Shown: positions 43,457 through 52,132 of the stretch, one piece after another
Numbering within the stretch: position 1 is the first letter of the stretch
Layout of the letters: each line of letters starts with the position of its first letter
Source of the DNA: Sphingomonas lenta
GTDB lineage: Bacteria; Pseudomonadota; Alphaproteobacteria; Sphingomonadales; Sphingomonadaceae
Reading direction: 5' to 3'
Assembly: GCF_002288825.1 (NCBI RefSeq)
Contig: NZ_NSLI01000003.1
Location: 806,001-870,000, forward strand
DNA length: 64,000 bases
Translations under genes and position numbers: made by a program
Notes under the pieces: model-generated
The model's input: the letters and a program-made list of their open reading frames with translations, nothing else
Told to the model about the DNA's origin: nothing
Databases searched by the model: none

Positions 43457-44695
43457 CTACTTACGCCCGAGCGGCGGCGCGAAGTTAGCTCTCGCGGTGC
43501 GCGCGATGTCGCGGCCGAGCTTCTCGCCGGCTTCCGCCGAGTAGCGGAAATGGACGCCGCCCAGGATGCGGCTCTCGCTCGCCTGGCGCGCGTAATCGGC
43601 CCAGCGCATGCCGGCGATGCCCGCGCCCGGCATCGCCGACGACGCGAAGCGCGCGTCCGCCGTGCGCTCGCCCAGCTCCGCCTCCATCAGCGCCGCGAAG
43701 GTGGACGCGCCCGTGCAATGGCCGCACGGATATTCGGGCGACATCGGCGTGCGCAGCAGCGGCTCCCAATTGGGGTCGCCTTGCGTGGCGGGGTTGCCGT
43801 CCTTCTCGCCCAGCCGGATCGCGGTGACGGGCCGCCAGCGCAGGATCTCCAGCTTGGACGTGTCGATCACCATGACGGCGTCGATCTGCGTCATCCGGAC
43901 GAGCGCGTTCAGCCGGGCGTTGTCGACCAGCCGCCGTCCGGGTCGACCGAACACGGCGCGCAGCGTCTGTTCGGGGTCCTCCGCCTCGATCCAGAAGCGC
44001 GCGGTCGCGGTCTGGGCGGGGGTGCGCGCCGTGCTGTCCTTCGCGCCCACGCGCTTCGTTTCTTCATAGCTTCGCGTGTACGCGTCCGAGGTGAGCGGCG
44101 GGGGCGGGGCAGGCTGCACCGTCTTCAGGCTGGGCAGCAGCCAGGGCTTGTAGCCGAACGCCCAGGGCGGCGGGCCTGGATCGGTGGTGCTGTCGTACAG
44201 CCCCGACGTCGTCGGCGGCACATAGGGCGGGAAGGGACCGGCAGGGTCGAACACGACGCGCGCCAGCGCCGCCTTGGCCGCCTCGCGCCCGATCCGCTCG
44301 CCTTCGAGCTTGGCGGGGCCGTCGGCGATGCGCGACAGGTTGAACGCGAGCGCCTCGTCGAGCGGCGCCTTCTTATCGGGGAACACCGCCACCAGCACGC
44401 CGTGCGCCGCGACCGACACCGCCGCTTCCGGCGACGCCGGGCCGCTCGCGGGCGCGATGCCGAAATAGGGGCGGTAGCGCCGGTCGGCGGCGTTGGCCGC
44501 CTCGAACATCGCCGCCGCGACGCGGCCGGGCGCGGCCATGGTCGCGGGCGAGCGGTTTGGCTGCCCGCCGGGGGTGGACGCGCGGTTCGCCTCGCGCAGG
44601 TGCGTGAACGCCGCCTCCATCCAGTCGCCCACCGGCTCGGCCCGCGCCGATCCCGCTACCAGCGCCAAGGCGGCCGCCATCATCCTGATCTTCAT
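43457..44695 (-). CDS. Vanadium-dependent haloperoxidase-like / PAP2 family protein, exported
   Basis: 412 aa with signal peptide (MKIRMMAAALALVAGSARA). The phosphate/vanadate site of this superfamily is visible: LRWRPVTAIR (first motif), PEYPCGHCTGAS (usually PSGH; here Cys replaces Ser) and SRILGGVHFRYSAEAG with the catalytic His. It may be a haloperoxidase or an acid phosphatase, which share the fold. It lies 13 bp after the NTF2-like gene and ends 56 bp before the TonB receptor gene on the same strand. Confidence 0.85.
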   Translation of the reverse strand: MKIRMMAAALALVAGSARAEPVGDWMEAAFTHLREANRASTPGGQPNRSPATMAAPGRVAAAMFEAANAADRRYRPYFGIAPASGPASPEAAVSVAAHGVLVAVFPDKKAPLDEALAFNLSRIADGPAKLEGERIGREAAKAALARVVFDPAGPFPPYVPPTTSGLYDSTTDPGPPPWAFGYKPWLLPSLKTVQPAPPPPLTSDAYTRSYEETKRVGAKDSTARTPAQTATARFWIEAEDPEQTLRAVFGRPGRRLVDNARLNALVRMTQIDAVMVIDTSKLEILRWRPVTAIRLGEKDGNPATQGDPNWEPLLRTPMSPEYPCGHCTGASTFAALMEAELGERTADARFASSAMPGAGIAGMRWADYARQASESRILGGVHFRYSAEAGEKLGRDIARTARANFAPPLGRK

Positions 44696-44708
44696 GCCTT
44701 CCTCCCTT

Positions 44709-45212
44709 TTATCGTCGTTCTCCGGCCGGGTCGGCGAGCCTGGACGCGTGCAGGTGCGCGATCCGCCAGCCCTGCGCGTCGCGCCGCCACAGGACCGAGC
44801 GACGGCCGGGCCAGGCGCCCTCGCCGAGGTGGAACGTCAGCAGCGCCGCGCCGTCGGCGACCCTGTCGACGCGCAGGTCGCGCGGCGCGATCGTCAGATA
44901 AGGCGGGCTGCTCTTCGCCGAGCGGGCGCGCAGCTTCGCGAACTCGGCGGTCCAGGTAGCAGGGAGCTGCGCCGGATCGACGCGCCGCCCGCCCGCTTGC
45001 CCCGGACCTGGCATGAACAGGCTGGCGTCGGCCGCGAAGAAGGTGAGGAAGCGGGGTAGGTCGAGGTCGTTGAACGCGGCGAGCCACGCCGCGGCAGCCT
45101 GCTCCACACCGTCCCGCTCCGCCGCCCCGGTGCGCGTGGCCAGCAGCAGCGCGGGGGCGGCGAGCACCAGCCGTCGCTCTAGACTTGTCGGCTCTCGTCT
45201 CGGTGGCGGCAT
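44709..45212 (-). CDS. NTF2/SnoaL-like protein, DUF4440 type, exported
   Basis: 167 aa. VEQAAAAWLAAFNDLDLPRF with FTFFAADASLFMPGP (quoted in parts) and GWRIAHLHASRL are typical of the DUF4440/SnoaL-like cone fold, which binds small hydrophobic ligands. The N-terminus RRLVLAAPALLLATRTGAA is a possible twin-arginine-like or Sec signal. It lies directly upstream of the haloperoxidase-like gene, so the two probably act together. No catalytic assignment is possible. Confidence 0.78.
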   Translation of the reverse strand: MPPPRREPTSLERRLVLAAPALLLATRTGAAERDGVEQAAAAWLAAFNDLDLPRFLTFFAADASLFMPGPGQAGGRRVDPAQLPATWTAEFAKLRARSAKSSPPYLTIAPRDLRVDRVADGAALLTFHLGEGAWPGRRSVLWRRDAQGWRIAHLHASRLADPAGERR

Positions 45213-45278
45213 CGGGCGCGGAGATTGGCCCCGCTCGGGCCCGCGGTATTGTTCAAATCCGCCATACCGCGGCGGCGA

Positions 45279-46130
45279 TCAGCTCCACAGCGCGATGGGC
45301 TCGCGCACGCCCGCCGCCCAGCGGCTCATGATGACGCCGCGGGCCAGCGGCGCGCGGCCCTTCAGGAACGCGCCGGGCGTCGCGCCCACGAAGCGGTTGA
45401 AGCAACGGATGAAGTGCGCCTGGTCGGTGTAGTCCTCGCCCGCGGCAGCCATCCAGTCGGGCGCGTCGCCCACCGCCATGCGCGCCGCCGCGCGCAGCGT
45501 CCGGTATTTGAGCGCGAGCTGCGCGGGCGCGGCCCCGTGCGTCGCCGCCGTCAGCCGTTCGAGCTGGCGCTGCGACAGGCCGATCTCGTCCGCCAACGCG
45601 CCGATGTCGTGGCGGCCCGGCGCGCTCAGCCAGCGGTCCACCGCCGCGATGCGCGGGTCCGCCGCGCGCGCCGCCCGCTCGAACAGCCTGCGGTGGAACG
45701 CATCGGCGATCTCCGCGCGTCTCGCATCGTCGGGTGCCGACCGCGCCGCATCGAGGAAGCGCTCCGCCGGCCCGTCGCCCCAGATCGCGCCGCCTTCCAC
45801 GCGGTCGTTCGCGATCTCGGCGGCGGCGAAGCGCGCCAGCAGCGCCCATCCGGCCGGCAGCAGCCCCGTGCCGAGCACCACATGGTGGTCGCGCCCCTCG
45901 ATCGTCACCGCCGCATTGCTGGGCCCGATCAGCGCTACGTCAGGCGCGGGCAGCGGCGGGCCGTCGCCGACGCGGTAGGTGCACGTCCCCGACAGCAGCA
46001 GCTGCGTCTGCGGCAGCAGCGCGCCCAGTCGGTCCGTATAGACGGGCGCGTTGGACCGGAACACGTAGTGGAGCGAGACCAGACCCCGGAGCGCGGGGCT
46101 GGGCGGGAAATAGCTGAGCTGCGGGAACAT
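45279..46130 (-). CDS. AraC family transcriptional regulator
   Basis: 283 aa. The N-terminal 150 residues form a ligand-sensing region ([20 protein letters not shown]). The C-terminal AraC HTH has IGLSQRQLERLTAATHGAAP as the first helix pair and DQAHFIRCFNRFVGATPGAFL as the signature. It is 67 bp upstream of the NTF2-haloperoxidase pair on the same strand and may control it. It is divergent from the GGDEF-EAL-BLUF gene. Confidence 0.9.
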   Translation of the reverse strand: MFPQLSYFPPSPALRGLVSLHYVFRSNAPVYTDRLGALLPQTQLLLSGTCTYRVGDGPPLPAPDVALIGPSNAAVTIEGRDHHVVLGTGLLPAGWALLARFAAAEIANDRVEGGAIWGDGPAERFLDAARSAPDDARRAEIADAFHRRLFERAARAADPRIAAVDRWLSAPGRHDIGALADEIGLSQRQLERLTAATHGAAPAQLALKYRTLRAAARMAVGDAPDWMAAAGEDYTDQAHFIRCFNRFVGATPGAFLKGRAPLARGVIMSRWAAGVREPIALWS

Positions 46131-46190
46131 CGGACGATCTCCCCCTAATCGCGACGCGCGTTCTACCCGATCGCCGCCGTCGCGAGAAGA

Positions 46191-46205
46191 GGGCCGGTCC
46201 GGCCC
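46191..46205. promoter_or_regulatory. 15-bp palindrome in the divergent araC/BLUF promoter region
   Basis: GGGCCGG-T-CCGGCCC, two 7-base arms around one base, 74 bp upstream of the BLUF gene start and 61 bp from the AraC start. It may be an operator or a weak hairpin. In GC-rich DNA a palindrome of this composition may be chance. Confidence 0.3.
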
Positions 46206-46279
46206 CTTCGCTTCCGCATCGAGCCTTTCTTAACGGCGGCACGCTAATCATCCGCGCCGATTCGGAACGGAGGGGAAAG

Positions 46280-48385
46280 GTGACGGACCGCGGCGGCCAA
46301 GAGATCGACGTGCTGACCCTGCTGGCGGAGCTGCCGGCGGGCGTGGCGCTGTTCGGCGAGGCGGGCGAGCTCAGGGAGGCGAACGACGCCTTCCGGCAAA
46401 TCGTCGAGGTCAAGGGACCGCCGTTCGACTTCCGGGCGCTGTTCGGCGCGGAGCCCGATCGGTTCGCGGCCGGGGGCGGCGGCGACGCGGTCGTGCTCGG
46501 CGGGCGGCACCACGCCGTCGCGGCCAAGCGGCTGCCGGGTTTAGGCTGGCTCGTTCACGCGCAGGAAGTGACCGCCTGGGTCGAAGCCTCGGCCAAGGCG
46601 CGCGAGGCCGCGGCGCGCGACCCGCTCACCGGCCTGCCGAACCGCCTGACCTTCATGCCGGAGATCGCGCGCGCGGTGGCGGACGTCGACCACGCCTCCG
46701 CGTTGCTGATGATCGACCTCGACCGCTTCAAAGGCGTGAACGACACGCTCGGCTACCCGGTCGGCGACGCGCTGCTCAGGAAGGTGTCGGACCGCCTACA
46801 GGCGTCCCTGCGCGCGACGGACACGGTGGCCAGGCTCGGCGGCGACGAGTTCGCCGTGCTCCAGACCGGCGTCGCCCAGCCCGCAGGCGCGGAGACGCTG
46901 GCCAAGCGCCTCGTCGAGGTGCTCGGCCGCCCCTATGTCGTCGACGGCCACATGATCGACATCGGCGCCAGCGTCGGCGTGTCCTTGTCCGACGGCTGCG
47001 CGTCGCCGGACGAGCTGGTGAAGCAGGGCGACATCGCGCTCTACCGCGCCAAGCTCGGCGGGCGGGGCCGCTACTGCTTCTTCGAAGGCCGCATGGACAA
47101 GGAGATGCAGGACCGCCGCGCGCTGGAGCTCGACCTCCGCCGCGCGCTCGCGCTCCGGCAGTTCGAGCTCCACTACCAGCCGCAGATGGAGCTGGAGACG
47201 CGCACGATCACCGGCATGGAGGCGCTGATCCGCTGGCGGCACCCCACCAGAGGACTGGTGCCGCCGTCGGACTTCATCCCGCTCGCCGAGGAGACGGGGC
47301 TGATCGTACCGATCGGCGAATGGGTGCTGCGCCAGGCCTGCGCCGACGCCGCGCGCTGGCCCGCCGACATCGCGATCGCCGTCAACGTGTCCGCCAAGCA
47401 GCTCGCCACGGCCAAGCTGGTCGATGCGGTCCGCGACTCGCTCGACCGCTCGGGCCTGTCCGCCACGCGGCTCGAAATCGAGATCACCGAATCGGTGCTG
47501 ATGAGCGACCTCGCAGGCTGCGTCTCCACGCTCCACAAGCTGCGCGAGCTGGGTTGCAAAGTGTCGATGGACGATTTCGGCACCGGCTATTCGTCCTTGA
47601 GCTACCTGCGCTCCTTCCCGTTCGACAAGATCAAGATCGACCAGAGCTTCGTGCGCTCGGGCGACGTGGAGAAGAACGCCGGCATCGTCCGCGCCATCAC
47701 CGCGATCGGCAAGCATCTCGGCATGACCACCATCGCCGAAGGCGTGGAGACGGCGACCCAGCTCGGCTCCATGAGGCACGAGGGCTGCGGCTCCGTGCAG
47801 GGCTATCTCATCAGCAAGCCCGTGCCCGCCGACGAGGTCGCGGGCGTCCTCGACCGCCTGCGCGCGGAGCCGCCGCGCGAGGAGCGCGTCGTGGCCGTCG
47901 CGCCCGCACCCGAGCCTCAGCCGGTCGCGGTGGTGGAACAGGGGCTCTACCGCCTCGTCTACTACAGCCGCAACGCGATCTGGGGATTGGACGAGGAGGT
48001 GAGGGCGTCCGTCCAGAACATCCTTGCCGCCTCGCGCCGCAACAACGCGGAGGCCAAGGTCTCGGGCGCGCTGATGTTCACCGACGGCTATTTCGCCCAG
48101 GTGCTCGAGGGCGACCGCGCCGAGGTGGAGCGCGTGTTCGAGCGCATCCAGCTCGACGACCGCCATTCGGACGTGCAGCTCCTGAGCTTCGAGGCGGTCC
48201 CGACGCGCGTGTTCCCGACCTGGAGCATGGCGTTCGTCGGCAACTCGGCCGCGGGGCGCGAGATGTTCGGCCACTACGCGTCCACCACCGGCTTCGACTT
48301 CGGGGCCGCCGACGGCGACGCGATGGTCGCGCACCTCAAGCAGCTGCTCGTCGAGGAGGACCAGCCGACGCGCCGCGCGGCCTGA
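46280..48385 (+). CDS. PAS-GGDEF-EAL-BLUF blue-light cyclic-di-GMP enzyme
   Basis: 701 aa from GTG 46280 behind GGAGGGGA. Residues about 10-105 are PAS-like. Residues 110-270 are GGDEF: LGGDEF at 186-191 is intact, and an RATD I-site sits five residues before it. Residues about 280-530 are EAL: EALIR at 314-318, VNVSAKQL, EITESVL, MDDFGTGYSS, KIDQSF and AEGVET are all intact. Residues 556-651 are a BLUF flavin domain: LYRLVYYSRN (Tyr561), SRRNN (Asn588), YFAQVLEG (Gln607) and FPTWSMA (Trp648, Met650). It should make and break c-di-GMP under blue-light control. In most studied proteins BLUF is N-terminal or stand-alone; here it is C-terminal. Confidence 0.94.
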   Translation: MTDRGGQEIDVLTLLAELPAGVALFGEAGELREANDAFRQIVEVKGPPFDFRALFGAEPDRFAAGGGGDAVVLGGRHHAVAAKRLPGLGWLVHAQEVTAWVEASAKAREAAARDPLTGLPNRLTFMPEIARAVADVDHASALLMIDLDRFKGVNDTLGYPVGDALLRKVSDRLQASLRATDTVARLGGDEFAVLQTGVAQPAGAETLAKRLVEVLGRPYVVDGHMIDIGASVGVSLSDGCASPDELVKQGDIALYRAKLGGRGRYCFFEGRMDKEMQDRRALELDLRRALALRQFELHYQPQMELETRTITGMEALIRWRHPTRGLVPPSDFIPLAEETGLIVPIGEWVLRQACADAARWPADIAIAVNVSAKQLATAKLVDAVRDSLDRSGLSATRLEIEITESVLMSDLAGCVSTLHKLRELGCKVSMDDFGTGYSSLSYLRSFPFDKIKIDQSFVRSGDVEKNAGIVRAITAIGKHLGMTTIAEGVETATQLGSMRHEGCGSVQGYLISKPVPADEVAGVLDRLRAEPPREERVVAVAPAPEPQPVAVVEQGLYRLVYYSRNAIWGLDEEVRASVQNILAASRRNNAEAKVSGALMFTDGYFAQVLEGDRAEVERVFERIQLDDRHSDVQLLSFEAVPTRVFPTWSMAFVGNSAAGREMFGHYASTTGFDFGAADGDAMVAHLKQLLVEEDQPTRRAA

Positions 48386-49453
48386 TCACATGGCGAGCGG
48401 CGCGGTGTAGCCCGTCAGCTCCAGGTACCCGCGCCCGCCCGTGGTGCGTACCGCGCCCTCCCAATAGACGGGCAGCCCCGACCGCCGGCTGTCCAGCTCC
48501 TGCGCGGGGAAGAGCGGCTGGAGTGGGAAGCGGCGCACGCCCTCGGGCAGCCGCACGCTCAACTCCTGCGCGACCGGGTAGACCGCCCCCGTCGCAGCAC
48601 TCCGCCAGCGCCGGAGCGTGCGGAAGCGCACGTCGCCGGGCGCGAACTGCGTCACGCGCCCGTTCGCACGCCTGAGCGATCCGCCCGCCCACACGACCCC
48701 GCCGCCTTTGCGCCGGACCTGGAACGCGGTCAGCGCCGAGCCGTCGTCGAGGTTGAGCCCCGTCCAGTCCCAGCCCTCGGCTTCCGGGCTCAGGAAGTCC
48801 GACGACCATTCCCGGTCGAGCCACGCCTCGCCCGTCACCCGCTCGTGCGCGGTCCCCCGCGCCGCGACGCCCGACACGCGCAAGTGGGGGAGGGAGTAGT
48901 AGTAGCTCGCCTGAGACGGCCGCGGCCCTTTGCGGCTGTAGCCGTTCACCCCTTGCGCGATCGGCGGCTGGGTGGGCTGGAACGTCAGGTCCAACACGAA
49001 CTCTTCCGTCCCCACCCGCGTCGCGAAGCGCCCGTCGGGCAGCCGGCGCAAACGCCAATCGCGGATCGCCACGTCGGCGTCGCCCACCTTCGCACCCGCC
49101 AGCCCGAACCCCGCCCGCGCGGAGCGCTCCCCGTGCAGCAGCCGCCCCACGCGCGGGTCGGACAGCGCCGCGTGCGCGAACAGCACCTGGCGCGCCGCGA
49201 AACGGCTCGGATTGGCGTCACCCACCGGCGGCCGCGTGCGAAAGAAGGTGACCTGGAACCCCATGTCCTGCCCCCGCTCGGTCCGAAGCCAGCCCGTCAC
49301 GTACCACCACTCGATCCGGTACGCCGGGTGCGCGCCGTGGTCGGCGGGGAAGCGGAAACCCGCGTGCGGGCGCACCTCCGGATACCGGACCGGCGCGGCG
49401 AGCGCGGCGCTCGCCACGAGCAGCAGGAGCGACGCGAGCACCCGCATCACCAA
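48386..49453 (-). CDS. AttH/CrtC-like lipocalin-domain protein, exported
   Basis: 355 aa with signal peptide (MVMRVLASLLLLVASAALAA). RIEWWYVTGWL, LFAHAALSDP, GVNGYSRKG and GEAWLDREWSSDFL are hallmarks of the lipocalin-like CrtC/AttH family. Carotenoid 1,2-hydratases belong to it, but the pairing with a LolD/FtsX-type ABC system is that of the AttEFGH modules, so a periplasmic ligand-binding role is more likely than carotenoid chemistry. Its start overlaps the permease stop by seven bases, and its stop abuts the convergent BLUF gene. Confidence 0.87.
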   Translation of the reverse strand: MVMRVLASLLLLVASAALAAPVRYPEVRPHAGFRFPADHGAHPAYRIEWWYVTGWLRTERGQDMGFQVTFFRTRPPVGDANPSRFAARQVLFAHAALSDPRVGRLLHGERSARAGFGLAGAKVGDADVAIRDWRLRRLPDGRFATRVGTEEFVLDLTFQPTQPPIAQGVNGYSRKGPRPSQASYYYSLPHLRVSGVAARGTAHERVTGEAWLDREWSSDFLSPEAEGWDWTGLNLDDGSALTAFQVRRKGGGVVWAGGSLRRANGRVTQFAPGDVRFRTLRRWRSAATGAVYPVAQELSVRLPEGVRRFPLQPLFPAQELDSRRSGLPVYWEGAVRTTGGRGYLELTGYTAPLAM

Positions 49454-51975
49454 TCCTCACGCACCGCCAGCACCGCATCCTTCGCGGTCGCGCGTCGCCC
49501 CGCCAGTACCGCCGTTCCCGCGCCCGCGAGCACCAGCGCCGCGACCACCCCCGCCACCGTTCCCCAGGGCACGCGCGTCGTCATGGTGAAGTTGAAGCTC
49601 TGCGGGTTGATGACGTGGATCAGCACCTGCGCCAGCGCCCCGCCGAGCAGCACCCCCGCGACCCCGCCCACCAACCCGAGCAGCGCGCCCTCCAGCCCCA
49701 GCATCGCCGTGATCTGCCGCTTGGCGACGCCCAGGTGCCGCAGCATCCCGAACTCCCGCGTGCGCGCCATGGTCTGCGCCGACACGGTCGCGGCCACGCC
49801 CGCCAGCCCGACCAGGATCGCCACCCCTTCGAGCACGTACGTCACCGCGAAGCTTCGGTCGAACAGCTCGAGCGCGAACCGCCGGAGCGCACGCGGTGCC
49901 GCGAAGCTCGTCAGTCGCCGCTGCTCGGGCTCCAACCGCGCGAGCATCGCCCGCCCGACGCCCTCGCCGCGCACGCCGGGCGCGAGCGTCACCGCCGCCT
50001 CGTCGCGCGTCGCGTCGCCCGTCAGCCGCTGATAGTCGCCCGCGCGCAGCACCACCGCCCCGAACTGCCGCGCATAATCGCGCCACACACCCGCGACGTG
50101 AAAGCGCGCGGCTCCGCCGCTCACCGGCAACCGTATGGTCTCGCCCGGATCCCAACCGTAGAGCCGCCGCGCCGGCTCCGATACCCAGACGGGCACCGTC
50201 CCCGGCGGAGAGCTGACGCGCTCGACCGACCCGATCAGCGCGTCCGGCCGCCCCGTCTCAGCCCGCGCGATCAGCGTCACGGGCGGCCGCTCGGGCTTGA
50301 TCGTCAGCGGCAGCTGGCGGCTGAACGCGATCTCCTGGACGCCCGGCGTTGCGCGCAACGCCGCCTGCGCCGCCGGATCGAACCCCGGCCCACCTTCGAC
50401 GCGCAGGTACAGGTCGGCGGCAAGCACCTGGCCCAACCACTCGTCTACGGCACCACGAAAGCTCGTCACCATGGTCGCCATCGCGATCATCAGCGCGGTC
50501 GAAGCGACGATGCCGCACAGCGCGGTCGCCGCCTCGCCCGGCGCGCCGTGGATATGACGGACCGCGAGCAGCGCGGGCACGCGCGCCGTCGGTCGCTTCG
50601 CCAGCGGCCCAAGCAGCCGCCGCGCCAGCCACGGCACCCCCGCCACGCCGCCCGCCAGCAGCAACGCCATGCTCGCGAAGCCGAACAGCGGCAGCCCGCC
50701 TACTGCCGGCAGCAGCGCGGCGCCTGCGCCTGCAACGAGCAGCACCAGCGCCGGCCGCCACGGCACCGGCGCGCGCGGATCGAGCACGTCGCCCGCGTTC
50801 TTGAGCGCGGCCGCCGGTGCCGCCCGCGACGCCGCCCGCGCCGGCAGCACCGATCCCAGCACCGCCGCGGCGAGCCCGAGCAGGAAGAACACGATCGCCG
50901 CCGCCGGCTGGAACGCCACGCGCCCGCTCGCACCGTTGAAGTAGCCCGCGCCCAGATCGCCCCCGAACAGCCGCAGCGCGAGGCTCGCCAGCCCGTACCC
51001 GATCGCCAGCCCCGCCGCCGAGCCGATCAGCCCGATCAGCAGCCCCTCCGCCGCCACCGCCGCGACGATCCCGCGCTTGGGCAGCCCCAGCGTCCGGAGC
51101 AGCGCGAACGCCCGCAAGCGCCGCGCGACCGACAGCGACTGCGCCGAGAACACCAGGAACCCGCCCGTCAGCAGCGCGACGAGCGCCAGCATGTCGAGGT
51201 TCACGCGATACGCCCGCGACAGCCCCGCGCCCTGTTGCGCCTCGGCTTCGGCCCCGCTCAGCGTTGCGTCGGCGGGCAGCAGGTCGGAGAGCGCCGCCTC
51301 CGCCGCGGTCCGGTCCGCTAGTTTCAAGTCTATCCGATCAAGCCTACCCAGCCGCCCGAACCGCCACTGCGCCGCGGCGATGTCGAGGACGCCGATCGCC
51401 TGCCCCTCGCCGATCGCGGGCAGCAGCCCCGCGACCGTCAGCGGCACGGTGCGCCCGTTCGCGGTGACACTCACCCGCGCGCCCACCCGCGTCTCCAACT
51501 GCGCCAGCGCCTCGCGCGACAGGAACAGCGCGTCCTCGCCGAACACCTCGTCGCCGCGCGCATCCGGCCCGTTCGGGCGCTGGCCGACCAGGCTCGGCGT
51601 GACGTTGGCGGCGCGCATCACGTCGAGCCCGAGCAGGTCGAACCGCCGTCCGTTCGCTTGCGCGCGCAACCGCACCACCGGGCTCGCATCCGCCACGCCC
51701 GCCGCGAGCGCCACGCGCGGGTACAACAGTTCGTCGAACCCCAACGGGCTCGACGCCCGCACGGCGAGTTCCGCCGCCCCGTTCACCCCCGTGACCGCGC
51801 GGTCGAACGAGCGCAGCGCCGACCCGTTCACCAGATGCACCGCGAACCCCAGCGCCACTCCCACCGCGATCGCGACCGCAGTGAGCGCGAACCGGAGGGG
51901 ATGCCATCGCCACTCGCCGGCGATGAGCCAGCTCAGGGCGAGGCGGGAGCGGACGAGGCCCGGTTCCGCCTTCAT
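49447..51975 (-). CDS. FtsX-like ABC transporter permease
   Basis: 842 aa. One N-terminal helix (WRWHPLRFALTAVAIAVGVALGFAV), a large periplasmic domain, and two FtsX domains: LVALLTGGFLVFSAQSLSVARR in the middle, and ILVGLAGVAATVSAQTMART with MLGLEGALLGLVGGVAGVLLG at the C-terminus. This MacB/LolC-like mechanotransmission layout fits the neighbouring LolD-like ATPase and AttH-like protein. The 157-bp gap to the ATPase gene holds a palindromic repeat. Substrate unknown. Confidence 0.9.
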   Translation of the reverse strand: MKAEPGLVRSRLALSWLIAGEWRWHPLRFALTAVAIAVGVALGFAVHLVNGSALRSFDRAVTGVNGAAELAVRASSPLGFDELLYPRVALAAGVADASPVVRLRAQANGRRFDLLGLDVMRAANVTPSLVGQRPNGPDARGDEVFGEDALFLSREALAQLETRVGARVSVTANGRTVPLTVAGLLPAIGEGQAIGVLDIAAAQWRFGRLGRLDRIDLKLADRTAAEAALSDLLPADATLSGAEAEAQQGAGLSRAYRVNLDMLALVALLTGGFLVFSAQSLSVARRLRAFALLRTLGLPKRGIVAAVAAEGLLIGLIGSAAGLAIGYGLASLALRLFGGDLGAGYFNGASGRVAFQPAAAIVFFLLGLAAAVLGSVLPARAASRAAPAAALKNAGDVLDPRAPVPWRPALVLLVAGAGAALLPAVGGLPLFGFASMALLLAGGVAGVPWLARRLLGPLAKRPTARVPALLAVRHIHGAPGEAATALCGIVASTALMIAMATMVTSFRGAVDEWLGQVLAADLYLRVEGGPGFDPAAQAALRATPGVQEIAFSRQLPLTIKPERPPVTLIARAETGRPDALIGSVERVSSPPGTVPVWVSEPARRLYGWDPGETIRLPVSGGAARFHVAGVWRDYARQFGAVVLRAGDYQRLTGDATRDEAAVTLAPGVRGEGVGRAMLARLEPEQRRLTSFAAPRALRRFALELFDRSFAVTYVLEGVAILVGLAGVAATVSAQTMARTREFGMLRHLGVAKRQITAMLGLEGALLGLVGGVAGVLLGGALAQVLIHVINPQSFNFTMTTRVPWGTVAGVVAALVLAGAGTAVLAGRRATAKDAVLAVREDW

Positions 51976-51976
51976 G

Positions 51977-52115
51977 ATCCTCCCCCAGCTTGCTGGGGGA
52001 GGGGGACCAGCGAAGCTGGTGGAGGGGCCCGCCGCGCCAGCGGCGTCCCGCCGCTCGCCCCTCCACCACGCCCTGCGGGCGCGGTCCCCCTCCCCGAGAC
52101 GAGCTCGGGGAGGAT
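51977..52115. repeat. CTCCCCC-type palindromic repeat, copy 3
   Basis: About 139 bp between the ATPase and permease genes of one operon. Outer arms ATCCTCCCC and GGGGAGGAT pair; inside lie CCCAGCTTGCTGGG, GGACCAGCGAAGCTGGTGGA and CCCTCCACCACGCCCTGCGG, almost the same inner blocks as at 34609-34752. A palindrome inside an operon could set unequal expression of the two genes. Confidence 0.87.
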
Positions 52116-52132
52116 TGACGGATCAGCTCGAC

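Noticed and set aside
46191-46205. Strong regulatory site from the GGGCCGG/CCGGCCC palindrome
   Set aside because: It is recorded as a weak candidate only, because pure G/C palindromes of this length are expected by chance in such DNA.
48386-49453. Carotenoid 1,2-hydratase (CrtC) function
   Set aside because: The lipocalin-like fold matches, but there are no carotenoid genes nearby and the FtsX/LolD partners point to an Att-like transport module.
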